From: CAZFLD01 sp964519835
Lineage (GTDB): Bacteria; Spirochaetota; Spirochaetia; DSM-27196; CAZFLD01
DNA: 64,000 nt
Assembly (NCBI GenBank): GCA_964519835.1
Contig: CAZFLD010000007.1
Coordinates: 1-64,000, forward strand
Direction of reading: 5' to 3'
Part shown: positions 52,701-61,196 of the stretch, piece by piece
Position numbering within the stretch: the stretch's first letter is position 1
How the letters are laid out: each line of letters starts with the position of its first letter
Program-made: the position numbers and the translations under genes
The notes under the pieces: model-generated
Databases searched by the model: none
Told to the model about the DNA's origin: nothing
What the model saw: the letters and a program-made list of their open reading frames with translations, nothing else

Positions 52701-54271
52701 AGCTGCTTGAAGTAATCGTACGGCAAACGAGCTCGGCGGCTAAGGGCCGCGAGGGGTGTATCGTTGCCCATCGAGCCGAGGGGCTCCTTGCCGTCCTCGG
52801 CCATCGGCTTGAGGATGAGGTCGAGATGCTCGAGGGTAAACCCAAAAAGGCGCATCCTCTCGAGAACGGAATCCGCCTCGAGCCCGGGGACATTCGTCGG
52901 TACCGAGATATCGTCGAGGGCAATGCGCTGCTCTTCGAGCCACTCGCCGTACGGCTTCCGCTCGGCAATACCGTTCTTGAGCTCGGCATCGTCTACGATG
53001 CGGCCTTTTTCGAAGTCTACGAGGAACATACGTCCGGGCTTGAGGCGCCCCTTTTCGCGAACGTTCTCAGGTTCCACATCGAACGCGCCGACCTCGCTGG
53101 CCATGACCACGATGTCGTCGTTGGTGACGTAATAGCGCGAAGGCCGCAGTCCGTTCCGGTCGAGCACCGCCCCGATCACGCGGCCGTCGGTAAACGCAAT
53201 AGAGGCGGGCCCGTCCCAGGGTTCCATACGTGTAGAGAAAAACTCATACATGTCTCTGCCGACGTCCGGCATGTGTTTGTGGTTTTGCCACGCCTCGGGG
53301 ATCAGCATCATCACGGACTCGGGCAGCTCCCTGCCCGACATCAGAAGTAGCTCGAGAGCATTGTCCAGGTGGCCCGAGTCCGAACAGTCCGGCTCCATGA
53401 CGGGAAAGGTCTTTTGTAAGTCCTCTCCAAAGAGCTCGCTCTCGAGCGTGCCCTCGCGCGCCGCCATCTTGTTGATGTTGCCGCGCAGGGTGTTGATCTC
53501 GCCGTTATGGCTCATAAACCGCATGGGCTGCGCCCGGTCCCAACTCGGAAACGTATTTGTAGAGAACCGCGAATGCACCATCGCGAGGTGGCTCTCATAC
53601 GTTGGGTCACTCAAGTCCGGGAAGTAGCGGAAGAGTTGCTCGGGCATAAGCATGCCCTTATAGACCATCACACGAGTAGAAAGGCTGCAGATGTAAAAGT
53701 GATCCATCGGATCATTTTCGGAGCCGCGCAGTGTATTTGTCGCGAGCTTTCGGATGACGTAGAGCTTGCGCTCGAATTCATCGGGACCTATGCCGTCACC
53801 GGCTCCTACAAACACCTGTTCGATCACCGGCTCCGCCGCCTTCGCGGTCGGTCCTATCATGGAGTCATCTGTTGGGACGCGGCGCCGGCCGAGGAGCCTT
53901 TGACCTTCCGACTCTATTATTGCTTTAAACCGCGAATGACACGCCTCCCTGTGGTCCAAAGACTGCGGGAAAAACACCAGCCCGGCCGAATAGAGCCCCC
54001 GCGGGGGCAGAGTCAGGCCCAACTCGGTTTTTGCAACATTCTCCAAAAAGGTCTGGGGGAGTGTTGTAAGGATACCGGCTCCGTCACCAGAGTTTTGATC
54101 CGCGCCGACGGCTCCTCGGTGCGTCATATTGAGAAGAACTTCCTCGGCCAGTCGCACGATGCCGTGGCTGCTCTCTTTTTTTATGTGGGCCACAAACCCG
54201 ACGCCGCAGGATTCGTGTTCGTTGTTGGGGTCGTATAGACCGACGGCCCGAGGCCGCCTAATGTGGGGCAT
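49736..54271 (-). CDS. gltB: Glutamate synthase large subunit GltB
   Basis: A 1511-residue protein. The class II amidotransferase domain has its Cys nucleophile in HESCGVGFVAHI, about 22 residues from the start, so a short propeptide must be removed. The central domain and FMN-binding synthase domain follow (NTGEGGEMPERY, GGTGASPLTGIKHAG). The 3Fe-4S Cys residues are in CIMMRKCQKNTCPVGIAT, and a C-terminal GXGXG beta-helix domain closes the protein. AAGGAG lies 5 bases before the ATG. A sigma-54-type promoter upstream suggests control by nitrogen supply. Confidence 0.97.
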   Translation of the reverse strand: MPHIRRPRAVGLYDPNNEHESCGVGFVAHIKKESSHGIVRLAEEVLLNMTHRGAVGADQNSGDGAGILTTLPQTFLENVAKTELGLTLPPRGLYSAGLVFFPQSLDHREACHSRFKAIIESEGQRLLGRRRVPTDDSMIGPTAKAAEPVIEQVFVGAGDGIGPDEFERKLYVIRKLATNTLRGSENDPMDHFYICSLSTRVMVYKGMLMPEQLFRYFPDLSDPTYESHLAMVHSRFSTNTFPSWDRAQPMRFMSHNGEINTLRGNINKMAAREGTLESELFGEDLQKTFPVMEPDCSDSGHLDNALELLLMSGRELPESVMMLIPEAWQNHKHMPDVGRDMYEFFSTRMEPWDGPASIAFTDGRVIGAVLDRNGLRPSRYYVTNDDIVVMASEVGAFDVEPENVREKGRLKPGRMFLVDFEKGRIVDDAELKNGIAERKPYGEWLEEQRIALDDISVPTNVPGLEADSVLERMRLFGFTLEHLDLILKPMAEDGKEPLGSMGNDTPLAALSRRARLPYDYFKQLFAQVTNPPIDSIREDIIMSISGYIGPEGNLLEEEASDAHRLWLDHPVLTNEQLAAVKFMDHRGWRTKVMDATYPVDSGATGMRAALDEISLGAEQAIADGYSIVIISDRNASATRIPVPSLVAVGAVHHHLVKNHKRTQIGIVVESGDAREVHHFCCLTGFGADAVNPYLAFEAIRHMRSQRQISSDLNDHDVVANYLNAVAYGMRKVMGKMGISTLDSYKGAQIFEAVGLAQEVMDRCFVGTASRIQGIGFGELAAEARMRYDVAYPPGNEPVGSEYVNPGDYHWRIGGEQHMWNPESIAEFQRASMFGDREAFRRFSDIQDRRSVEQATLRGLMRFKTGNAIPLSEVEPAIEITKRFVTGAMSFGSISQEAHETLALAMNQLGGKSNTGEGGEMPERYKPLSDGRSKRSAIKQIASGRFGVNIDYLTNADEIQIKMAQGAKPGEGGELPGHKVFDIIAKTRYSTPGVGLISPPPHHDIYSIEDLAQLIFDLKNANPRARVSVKLVSEVGVGTVAAGVAKAHADHILISGHDGGTGASPLTGIKHAGLPWELGLAETHQTLVLNNLRTRVVVQTDGQIKTARDVAIAAMLGAEECGFATSALISIGCIMMRKCQKNTCPVGIATQDERLRAKFTGKPEHVINFFTFLAEDLREIMASLGIHRFDELVGRADLLEVDDEARSWKAKNIDLSALLTRSEPQGNDDRVICCIPQQHGIEKVMDRKLISLAERVLLAKEPLRLDLPVRNTDRAVGTMLSHHITRAWGGDGLPPETLHIKLTGSAGQSFGAWLARGVTIELEGDANDYVGKGLSGGTLIVYPPAASRFEAEKNIIIGNVALYGAINGYGFFRGMAAERFCVRNSGAKVVVEGVGDHGCEYMTGGRAVILGGTGRNFAAGMSGGIAYVLDTIGDFTSKVNPGMVEVGSIEDDGEAEEVRELVEMHARYTGSRQAELLLARWPEARYEFARVIPTAFRRVLELQQSAKEAVHG

Positions 54272-54301
54272 ATAGGCTCCTTGTTGTAATCAAATACTGT
54301 A

Positions 54302-54316
54302 GCAACAATCATGCCC
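54302..54316 (-). promoter_or_regulatory. Sigma-54-type promoter of gltBD
   Basis: On the minus strand GGGCATG-ATTG-TTGCT matches the -24/-12 consensus TGGCAYR-N4-TTGCW except for the first base, with exactly ten bases between GG and GC. It lies about 30 bases before gltB. Upstream (54330-54380) is unusually AT-rich, with the inverted repeat GCAT-ATTT-ATGC, which could bind an activator or bending protein. Nitrogen-regulated expression is inferred. Confidence 0.55.
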
Positions 54317-54497
54317 GCCATAGGGCAGGACTAAAATCAAATAAATATTTACTAGAATAGCATATTTATGCACAATATGCGGCTTTTTGTGGATAGAGGT
54401 CAAGGGTAACACCCTACGGAAATGTAGCGGTCATACAAGAATGTAGGGAAACGTCCACGGTGTATCCCCGCCGTCGCCTGCTGACGGCTGCGTGGGA

Positions 54498-56252
54498 TTA
54501 CATAACCTCGAGGAAGGGCACGTTGATTAGTCGTAGACAGTTTTTGAGCGTCGAGAGAACCGCTTTGCTCAGGCTTAGACGCGCAAGGCGGAGCTGCGGG
54601 TCGTCCGCTATGATAATCGGCACGTCGTGATAGAAGCGGCTGAATTCCCTGGCTAACTCGTGCGCATACGTCGCGATTCGGGAAGGATTGTAGGCGTGAG
54701 CGGAGTCCTTTACCACCTCCGGAAACCGCCCGAGGAGCCGGGTCAGGGCCCACGAATCGTCGTCCGCAAGCATCTCGGCGGAAATATCCGTCGCCGAGAC
54801 ATCGGCGATCTCGGGCGCCTTCCGGAGCATGCTGGCGATCCGGGCCCCCATGTACTGAAGATAGGGGCCGGTGTCTCCGGTGAACGAGATCGACTCGTCG
54901 GGGCTAAAGATCATGTCCTTTGCCGGCCCCGTTTGAAGCAAATAGTAGTGTAGCGCGCCGAGGGCAACAGCCTTGCTTGTAGCATCGATGTCGCCCACGG
55001 CGTCCTCGCGCTCCTTGCTTTTGATCTCTTCCGCGGCGAGGCGCTCGAGCTCGGCAAGGAGGTCGTCCGCATCAACAACGGTCCCCTCGCGACTCTTCAT
55101 CTTGCCTTCGGGGAGATTTACCATGCCGTAGCTCAAGTGATAGAGGCTGTCCGCCCACTCATGCCCGAGGAGTTGCAGTAGGTGGAAAAGCACCTGAAAG
55201 TGGTATCGCTGCTCCGAGGCCACGACGTAGATGAGCCGGTCAAACTGCCAGTCGTTGCGCCGCGATAACGCGGTACCGATGTCCTGCGTGACGTATAACG
55301 ACGTTCCGTCGCTTCGAAGCAGGACTTTTTTGTCCAAATTGATTTGTTCGAGGTCCGCGCACACCGAACCGTCGTTGTCCCGGTAAAAGACGCCTGCCTC
55401 GAGGCCGCGTAGAATCTCCGCCTTGCCGGCGGCGTACGTCTCGCTCTCGAAATAGATTCGGTCAAAGCTGATGCCCGTGGCTTCGTAGGTCTCTTTTATG
55501 CCTTCGACGGCCCAGCGGTTCATTGTCTCCCACAGGGTACGTACTTCCGGGTCACCTGCCTCCCATTTCTGAAGGAGCTCCTGTGCGCGTTCGGCAACCG
55601 ACGGGTCCTCCTTGGACCAGTTTGCATATCGGACGTAGTACTCGCCCACAAAGTGGTCCGACTTTACCCCTTCCGATTCCGGCGTCTTGGCATCCCCGTA
55701 CTCCATATAGGCGAGCATCGACTGGCAGATATGAATGCCTCTGTCGTTGACGAGGTTGACCTTGTACACCTCCGCCCCGGCCGCCTCGAGGAGGCGGCTT
55801 AATGTTTCGCCCAAGATGTTGTTTCGCAGGTGTCCCAGGTGGAGTGGCTTGTTGGTGTTGGGCGACGAAAACTCGATCATTATTCGTGCGCCCACGAGGC
55901 TGTCCCCAAAGCCATATCGATCACCGGCGGCTTCGACGGCTCGTAGTACGCGGCTGGTAGAAGAAGCGCGAGGAAGCCTGATGTTGAGGTACGCGCCGGC
56001 GGCTTCAACACCGGCGCCCTCTACGCTGTCCAGGCGTTTGGCAATTTCACTCGCCAATGCGGCGGGATTACCCCGAAAAGCCTTTGCAAACGGAAATATC
56101 GCAAACGCGAGGTCGCCATGCTCCATAGACGGCGGCACGGAGGCTTGAAGTGTGTTCACGAGTTCTTGCCCCACCTCGACCTTCTTTTCGTCCGCCAGTT
56201 CAAGAAGACAGTTTTTTACCCGGTCCGTCCAGGAATCTGATCCTGAGGTCAT
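54498..56252 (-). CDS. argS: Arginyl-tRNA synthetase
   Basis: A 584-residue class I synthetase. The N-terminal Add-1 domain is followed by the ATP-binding HIGH motif (NKPLHLGHLRNN) and the KMSKS-type GKMKSREGTVV. The C-terminal DALR anticodon-binding domain ends LRLINVPFLEVM. It charges tRNA-Arg with arginine. It lies 7 bases after pgeF. The 226 bases downstream to gltB hold no gene. Confidence 0.97.
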   Translation of the reverse strand: MTSGSDSWTDRVKNCLLELADEKKVEVGQELVNTLQASVPPSMEHGDLAFAIFPFAKAFRGNPAALASEIAKRLDSVEGAGVEAAGAYLNIRLPRASSTSRVLRAVEAAGDRYGFGDSLVGARIMIEFSSPNTNKPLHLGHLRNNILGETLSRLLEAAGAEVYKVNLVNDRGIHICQSMLAYMEYGDAKTPESEGVKSDHFVGEYYVRYANWSKEDPSVAERAQELLQKWEAGDPEVRTLWETMNRWAVEGIKETYEATGISFDRIYFESETYAAGKAEILRGLEAGVFYRDNDGSVCADLEQINLDKKVLLRSDGTSLYVTQDIGTALSRRNDWQFDRLIYVVASEQRYHFQVLFHLLQLLGHEWADSLYHLSYGMVNLPEGKMKSREGTVVDADDLLAELERLAAEEIKSKEREDAVGDIDATSKAVALGALHYYLLQTGPAKDMIFSPDESISFTGDTGPYLQYMGARIASMLRKAPEIADVSATDISAEMLADDDSWALTRLLGRFPEVVKDSAHAYNPSRIATYAHELAREFSRFYHDVPIIIADDPQLRLARLSLSKAVLSTLKNCLRLINVPFLEVM

Positions 56253-56259
56253 AGTCTAT

Positions 56260-57168
56260 TTACTCCGTTGATTGCATTTTGAACGCCACGGCGAGCATCA
56301 GGCTGTAGTTATCCGGTCCTTGTCGCCTGTAGGAACCTAGCCAATCATTGCACACGGTACATGGGCTTTCAAGCCGCACCTCGCCTACCCCACACTCTTC
56401 GGCGATCGCGGCATTCGCTGCGACAAGATCGATGGTATACCGGCCGTCGACGACCCTGCCCGCCCCCCAGCGTGAGTGAAACAAGCTATATCGTTTTTCG
56501 TCGACGCGGTAGCAGCATCCGCCAATCGCGGGACCAAAGCCGGCTATCAAGTCCCCGGCTGGTATGTTGTAGCGGTCGCGCAGCATGTTGACGGCCACTA
56601 AAAGGATGCCGGTCCCGCGCCAGCCGGAGTGAAGCAAGGCAAACCCTCGGTCGTAGCGGTCCTGAAGGAGGATGGGCATGCAGTCGGCAACGGTAACGCC
56701 GAGGATAAGACCGTAGTCGTTTGTTAGAAGCCCGTCGGCCTCCGGCAGGTCGGGCGTAGTCCCCAACCCGCCGGGACCGGCCCGGTAAGACAACGCCGCT
56801 TCCGAACCAAGGTCGACGGCCACTACACGCTTAGAGTGCACCTGGCGGACACGGCGCATTCGGCGCAAGTCCAAACCCAGCGCCGCTTCGAGAGCCTCGC
56901 GGGGCCCCGGCCCCGGCGACGTCTCGACATCGGTTGGATGGCTCGCGTCTCTTGCCGCGCCATCTCCGCTCTTCCCACTCGCCGTTGATTCGGCCACCAT
57001 TGAACCTTCGCCCGCCGTGGAGCGGGGGCGCATTGAGCCGGCCTCCGCCGTTGTGACGTAGGCGACGACGCCGATAGAGGCGGGGGCCGCAGACGCGTCG
57101 CGGGGGTGCAAGCGATCGGCGGCTCTTTCGGCGCCTCTGCCGCCGCCGTCAAACCGATATACACTCAA
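56260..57168 (-). CDS. pgeF: Peptidoglycan editing factor PgeF (YfiH/DUF152)
   Basis: A 302-residue protein. The metal-binding core is VRQVHSKRV, GVTVADCMPILLQD and ALLHSGWRGTGILL, holding the His and Cys ligands. The family removes wrongly placed serine from peptidoglycan precursors and was earlier called laccase-like. Residues about 8-90 contain a long Ala/Gly/Ser/Arg low-complexity insertion (AEAGSMRPRSTAGEG) that normal members lack. TTG 57168 overlaps the DUF5312 stop. Short gaps on both sides suggest an operon with the DUF5312 gene and argS. Confidence 0.88.
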   Translation of the reverse strand: MSVYRFDGGGRGAERAADRLHPRDASAAPASIGVVAYVTTAEAGSMRPRSTAGEGSMVAESTASGKSGDGAARDASHPTDVETSPGPGPREALEAALGLDLRRMRRVRQVHSKRVVAVDLGSEAALSYRAGPGGLGTTPDLPEADGLLTNDYGLILGVTVADCMPILLQDRYDRGFALLHSGWRGTGILLVAVNMLRDRYNIPAGDLIAGFGPAIGGCCYRVDEKRYSLFHSRWGAGRVVDGRYTIDLVAANAAIAEECGVGEVRLESPCTVCNDWLGSYRRQGPDNYSLMLAVAFKMQSTE

Positions 57169-58862
57169 TCCGACGCTGCGCCCTCCGGCGCGTCGCTTGT
57201 CTCCGCAAGGCTTTCGAGGTTGAACAGGCTACCCACCTGCTCGTAAATGTTATTGCAAAGAAGAATCACGTGGTCGAGGGATTTGCGATACTCCTTGTTC
57301 GCGCGACCGCCGATCTGAGCCAGATTCGAGATTGTGTCGTACTTCCCGCCGACCTGCCCGTAAAGAATACCGTCGACAACAAGCGAGAGCGACCGAAACG
57401 CCCCCAGCACGGACTTCATAAACGCCTCGACATCCTTGTCCACCGGATTACCGTCGCCACGGTTCGGCACGCTTCCTGATTCGTGCCGGTCCTCGGTTGC
57501 TGTCTCGATCGCCTCCAAACGCGACCGAAAACCGTTGATCTTGTCCTGTGCTTCGTTTAGGGTGCTAAAGGCTGCGTCGAATTCGGCGCGGTTGCTGCCT
57601 TTGTAAAACTCCCCTTCGAGCAACAGCATCCGCAGCGACGGTACCATCTCTCTCTGAAACGACACGCCGACCACGTCGTCGACAGCCGAAAGCGAGTAGG
57701 CATAGCGCCCGGGAAGCCCACTTGCATCTCTGTAGTTCAGGAACGCCGGTATCTCGTCCTGGTGGGTCAGCGTCGCGATCTCTCGGGTGAGCTGCTTCCT
57801 TTGCCGTGAGTAGCTAAAGCGTTTGAACATTCGCTCCGTACGATCGTCCCAGAACTTGCGCAAGCGGTTGAGCCAGTCCTCGCCGCCGCCGTGCTCCTCG
57901 GGCTTGTAATTGATACTCCCCGAACCGTAGCGGATGATGTCTCTGAGCGGGACGGCCGCCGCGAAATCCCGGATGTCGCCAAAGGCCTCTTTGAGGCGAT
58001 CGATCTCAGAAGAGACGGTACCCTCGATCTGCTCCGCATTTTGGGCCAGAAGCTCGCGATGGCCAAACAAGACAAGCGCTTCGAGAAAAACTGCCGGAGG
58101 TTGCTTGAGGCCGGCCAAGAGAGCGTCCAAATCCCTCAGGCTTCCAAGGGCGAGGTGGATCGGTGTAACGGTGGGCATGCCGCTTGGTCCCTCGAAGATA
58201 TCAAGCAGATCGCGAAATCGGAACGCACTAAACTCCATAAGGCGATGCTGGAGCACGGAATACCCGTAGAGCGACCGTTTCCCGCCCGGAGACATTGTGA
58301 GAAAAATCTCGTCGGTGTTGTTCCTCATGCGCTTTTTTATCTCGGTGTCGCTCGCCTCCGGCTCTTTCTCGGCGATGCGATACGGATCGGTGTCGCGAAG
58401 CAGAGCAGCCTGGAACTCCGGCAGGCGAAGTCCACACAAAAACGCTAAAAACTCAGCACGCCGATTTCCGATAGTTTGCTTGATTGCGGCGGAAAGAAGA
58501 CTCGAGTCGGTGGCCAAGGTCTTGGTACGGTGATAAAACGCCGGCAAAAGCAGCTCGTTCCGAATATCCACCATACCCGGAGCCGCTGTCTGCACCCGCC
58601 GCCCGAGATCCCGAACAAGGATTTCTTCAACCGCTTGATCCCGGTCCTTACCGCCAAAAACCCGCCTGAAAAAAACGAGCAGACGCCGGAAAAACCCAAA
58701 GCCGTGGTATTCCTCTTCCAGGTCGACGTCCGGATCGGGGCTTTCGTCTACGACGGACTCTTCGTCTTGCCCATGCCCACCCTCGAGACGATCGAGCATG
58801 TCTCGTCGTTCACTCGTCGAAAGCGAATCGACCAAACTGTCAAAAACTGATGTCTCTTGCAT
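57165..58862 (-). CDS. DUF5312-like spirochaete protein
   Basis: A 565-residue, mostly helical protein of unknown function. By memory of its pattern it resembles the spirochaete-restricted DUF5312 family. An acidic N-terminus (EESVVDESPDPDVDLEEEYH) precedes an amphipathic or hydrophobic stretch (FGFFRRLLVFFRRVFGG) that may touch the membrane, then helices and VGVSFQREMVPSLRMLLLEG. A late motif is YGQVGGKYDTISNLAQIGG. No catalytic site is visible. GAGAA lies just before the ATG. It heads the pgeF-argS run. Confidence 0.7.
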   Translation of the reverse strand: MQETSVFDSLVDSLSTSERRDMLDRLEGGHGQDEESVVDESPDPDVDLEEEYHGFGFFRRLLVFFRRVFGGKDRDQAVEEILVRDLGRRVQTAAPGMVDIRNELLLPAFYHRTKTLATDSSLLSAAIKQTIGNRRAEFLAFLCGLRLPEFQAALLRDTDPYRIAEKEPEASDTEIKKRMRNNTDEIFLTMSPGGKRSLYGYSVLQHRLMEFSAFRFRDLLDIFEGPSGMPTVTPIHLALGSLRDLDALLAGLKQPPAVFLEALVLFGHRELLAQNAEQIEGTVSSEIDRLKEAFGDIRDFAAAVPLRDIIRYGSGSINYKPEEHGGGEDWLNRLRKFWDDRTERMFKRFSYSRQRKQLTREIATLTHQDEIPAFLNYRDASGLPGRYAYSLSAVDDVVGVSFQREMVPSLRMLLLEGEFYKGSNRAEFDAAFSTLNEAQDKINGFRSRLEAIETATEDRHESGSVPNRGDGNPVDKDVEAFMKSVLGAFRSLSLVVDGILYGQVGGKYDTISNLAQIGGRANKEYRKSLDHVILLCNNIYEQVGSLFNLESLAETSDAPEGAASD

Positions 58863-58904
58863 CGTTCTCAGGCCGCACCACTATACCACATAGGAACAAC
58901 CCGT

Positions 58905-59933
58905 TTACCGGTCGCTCGATTCAGCCCAGAGATTTACGTCGCTATCAATCGCGTACTCATCGATCTTGGCGAGTTCTTCGTTCGTGAAATCGGGTGCGGA
59001 CATGGAGGCGACGTTTTCCTCGAGCTGCTCCACGCTGCTTGCCCCAATCAACGCGGAGGTCACCACCGGCCGGCGGAGCACCCATCGAAGAGCCATTTGA
59101 GCAAGGCTCTGTCCCCGCGACTCCGCAATATCCTGAAGCCCACGGACACGCCGTATGCGCTCCTCGGTTATGAATTCGGCGGAGAGGAATGGGCTCTCGC
59201 CCGCCGCTCGGGAGCCCTCAGGAACTCCGTGCAAGTATTTGTCGGTCAGAAGTCCCTGTGACAGAGGCGAAAAAGCAATGCAGCCGAGTCCGAGGTCCGA
59301 CAGAGCGTCAAGCAGCCCTTCCGACTCCACCCAGCGGTTTATCAATGAGTAGGACGGCTGATGAATCACAAACGGTGTTCCGAGTTGCGACAGAATCTCA
59401 TGGGCACGCCGTGTCTTTTCCGCGGAGTACGAGCTGACGCCAACGTAAAGCGCCTTGCCCTGACGGTACGCTCGATCCAGCGCCGCCATCGTTTCTTCCA
59501 GAGGTGTATCCGGATCAAAGCGATGGGAGTAGAAGATATCGACATAGTCAAGTCCCATCCTGCAAAGACTCTGGTCGAGACTCGCCGAGAGGTGCTTCAG
59601 GGAGCCCCACGCCCCGTAGGGTCCTTCCCACATGTCATAGCCGGCCTTGGTAGAGATTATGAGCTCGTCCCGGTAGGGACCAAAATCCCTTTGCAGCAAG
59701 ACGCCGAAGTTCTCCTCGGCGCTTCCGGGAGGCGGTCCATAGTTGTTGGCTAGGTCAAAGTGAGTGACGCCCAGTTCAAAAGCGCGCCGCAGCATTCGTC
59801 GGCCGTTTTCCAGCGGTGTTGTGCCGCCGAAGTTGTGCCAGAGCCCGAGCGAGATAGGCGGAAGCTTGAGTCCGCTCGTGCCGCAGCGACGATAGGCAAG
59901 GTGTTTGTAACGATCTGTCTTGGCTAAATACAT
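58905..59933 (-). CDS. Aldo-keto reductase, YghZ-like
   Basis: 342 residues from ATG 59933, with GGAAGG just upstream. The TIM-barrel reductase shows the catalytic set: Asp in FDLANNYGPPPGSAEENFG, Tyr in the same stretch, Lys in STKAGYDMWEGPYG and His in FYSHRFD. The GLWHNFGG start and NYGPPPGSAEE match the YghZ / Kv-beta-like group, which in E. coli reduces L-glyceraldehyde 3-phosphate and methylglyoxal with NADPH. It follows the AEC transporter gene by 9 bases. A detoxifying role is likely. Confidence 0.9.
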   Translation of the reverse strand: MYLAKTDRYKHLAYRRCGTSGLKLPPISLGLWHNFGGTTPLENGRRMLRRAFELGVTHFDLANNYGPPPGSAEENFGVLLQRDFGPYRDELIISTKAGYDMWEGPYGAWGSLKHLSASLDQSLCRMGLDYVDIFYSHRFDPDTPLEETMAALDRAYRQGKALYVGVSSYSAEKTRRAHEILSQLGTPFVIHQPSYSLINRWVESEGLLDALSDLGLGCIAFSPLSQGLLTDKYLHGVPEGSRAAGESPFLSAEFITEERIRRVRGLQDIAESRGQSLAQMALRWVLRRPVVTSALIGASSVEQLEENVASMSAPDFTNEELAKIDEYAIDSDVNLWAESSDR

Positions 59934-59942
59934 CACCTTCCA

Positions 59943-60872
59943 CTATACGCCCAGAACGGGAAGAAAAACAAACGCCACCACCGACACCACCGTGGCGACC
60001 GACAGAATCGTCGACACCTCTTCCACCTCCGATTCGGAGGCGGCCAGAGCCACCACAAACGGCGGTGGTAAAATCAGCATCGTGGCGAACGCGGCGCGCA
60101 GCATGTCTCCGGTTACGAGGCCGAAAGCAAACGCAAGCAGGATCACCCCGACGAGAACCGCCAGGCGAATCACCACAAAACCAAGCGCCCGTATCAGCTG
60201 CTTGGTCGCAAACGAGAGCCCGTAGCCGATTGCGATTGCGATCAACGGAACTGTGAGATTGCCGGCCAATTCGATAAATCGCAATACCGGGCCCAAAACG
60301 GTTGCCGGCCGGCCTAATGCGGCAAGGATTCTTCCGGTGACAAGACCAAGCACGATTGCCCAAATAACCGGTGAGGTGACGATGTTCTTTACCCACTGCC
60401 GGATACCGCCGGCCTCGCCACGACGTGCAAACAGAACCGGCATCAGCACGACAAAAACAAACAGCACTTGCCCGAGGTCCACCGACGCAAAAAACGGGAG
60501 CCCCTCGTTGCCAAACGCCGAGAGAAACACAGCGTAGCCGACCATACCGGCCTCGAATCCCCCGTAGAGATACGGCTTAACACCCAGTCCGCGCCGCCCG
60601 GCGCGCCGTAGCAACACATGGACAAGGAGCGCCCCCCCGAGCAGGGCGCCACACAATAGAAACATACCACCCGCGAGAACAAACTGTTCTCTCGATGTCT
60701 CGACGGTCAGAAAGGCCTGAAACAGGAGCGCGGGCAACGCGAAATTGACTACGAGTTTTCGAAGCTGATCGACTGTGGCGCCCGAAAGAAAGCCGCTCTT
60801 GCGAAACAGAAAACCGGTTGCAAAAAGCAGAACCACCGGAACGACACTAATCAAAAGCTCTGTTGTGTTCAT
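59943..60872 (-). CDS. AEC family permease (auxin efflux carrier type)
   Basis: A 309-residue protein of about ten membrane helices (VVPVVLLFATGFLFRKSGFL, LRKLVVNFALPALLFQAFLT, NLTVPLIAIAIGYGL) with the inverted-repeat layout and crossover Pro residues of the AEC/bile-acid transporter-like fold. Members export or import malate, malonate and other organic acids. The substrate cannot be told here. It is the first gene of a pair with the aldo-keto reductase and diverges from citramalate synthase. Confidence 0.88.
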   Translation of the reverse strand: MNTTELLISVVPVVLLFATGFLFRKSGFLSGATVDQLRKLVVNFALPALLFQAFLTVETSREQFVLAGGMFLLCGALLGGALLVHVLLRRAGRRGLGVKPYLYGGFEAGMVGYAVFLSAFGNEGLPFFASVDLGQVLFVFVVLMPVLFARRGEAGGIRQWVKNIVTSPVIWAIVLGLVTGRILAALGRPATVLGPVLRFIELAGNLTVPLIAIAIGYGLSFATKQLIRALGFVVIRLAVLVGVILLAFAFGLVTGDMLRAAFATMLILPPPFVVALAASESEVEEVSTILSVATVVSVVAFVFLPVLGV

Positions 60873-60925
60873 ACTCTATCCCCAATCGCTCGAATATTTG
60901 TCCGACACTATTTCGCCACCAGTTG

Positions 60926-60954
60926 TTGACAGACCTGAGTAAGTTGCTCATCAT
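60926..60954 (+). promoter_or_regulatory. Promoter of the citramalate synthase leader
   Basis: -35 TTGACA at 60926-60931 (perfect), 17-base spacer, -10 CATCAT at 60949-60954. Transcription would start near 60961, giving an untranslated leader of about 236 bases before cimA. Confidence 0.55.
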
Positions 60955-61051
60955 GACCAAGTGGAACGGACCGTTGGTACCGGAACATCCTTACCCGCCC
61001 GCCTCGGCACCACCATTCTAGACATTACCATTCTAGATCGTACGTCCGGCT

Positions 61052-61112
61052 AGCGGGAAGGCGTCTACGACGGCACAAGGCCGTCTTCCCGCTGGGAAGA
61101 CGGCCTTTTTTT
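61052..61112 (+). promoter_or_regulatory. Transcription attenuator: antiterminator/terminator switch
   Basis: AGCGGGAAGGCG (61052-61063) can pair with CGTCTTCCCGCT (61082-61093) over 12 bp including one G-U. GACGGC (61069-61074) can pair with GCCGTC (61080-61085). Both compete with the terminator stem at 61077-61107, which uses the same bases. This mutually exclusive geometry is typical of a leader RNA that ends or continues transcription on a signal. No leader peptide rich in branched amino acids and no T-box layout is seen. An 11-base direct repeat ACCATTCTAGA lies upstream at 61012 and 61027. Confidence 0.7.
61077..61112 (+). terminator. Intrinsic terminator in the cimA leader
   Basis: AAGGCCGTCTTCCC and GGGAAGACGGCCTT form a perfect 14-bp stem with a GCT loop, ending in a run of seven T residues. 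It lies 85 bases before cimA on the same strand. A second short hairpin (ACCGCA/TGCGGT, 61142-61157) followed by TTT lies nearer the gene. Confidence 0.9.
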
Positions 61113-61196
61113 GATTTCGCACGGGTCCGGCCGGTACTGGGACCGCACGGGTGCGGTTTTATCAAAGAACAAAGAGCAAGGAAAAGGAGAGCAAAG

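Noticed and set aside
60970..60990. TTGGTACCGG as a T-box motif in the cimA leader
   Set aside because: The rest of the T-box layout is absent, and the terminator does not pair with this segment.
60953..61021. 22-codon proline-rich ORF in front of cimA as a leader peptide
   Set aside because: Its ATG overlaps the predicted -10 box, so it would not be on the transcript. It also has no run of branched-chain amino acid codons and no ribosome site.
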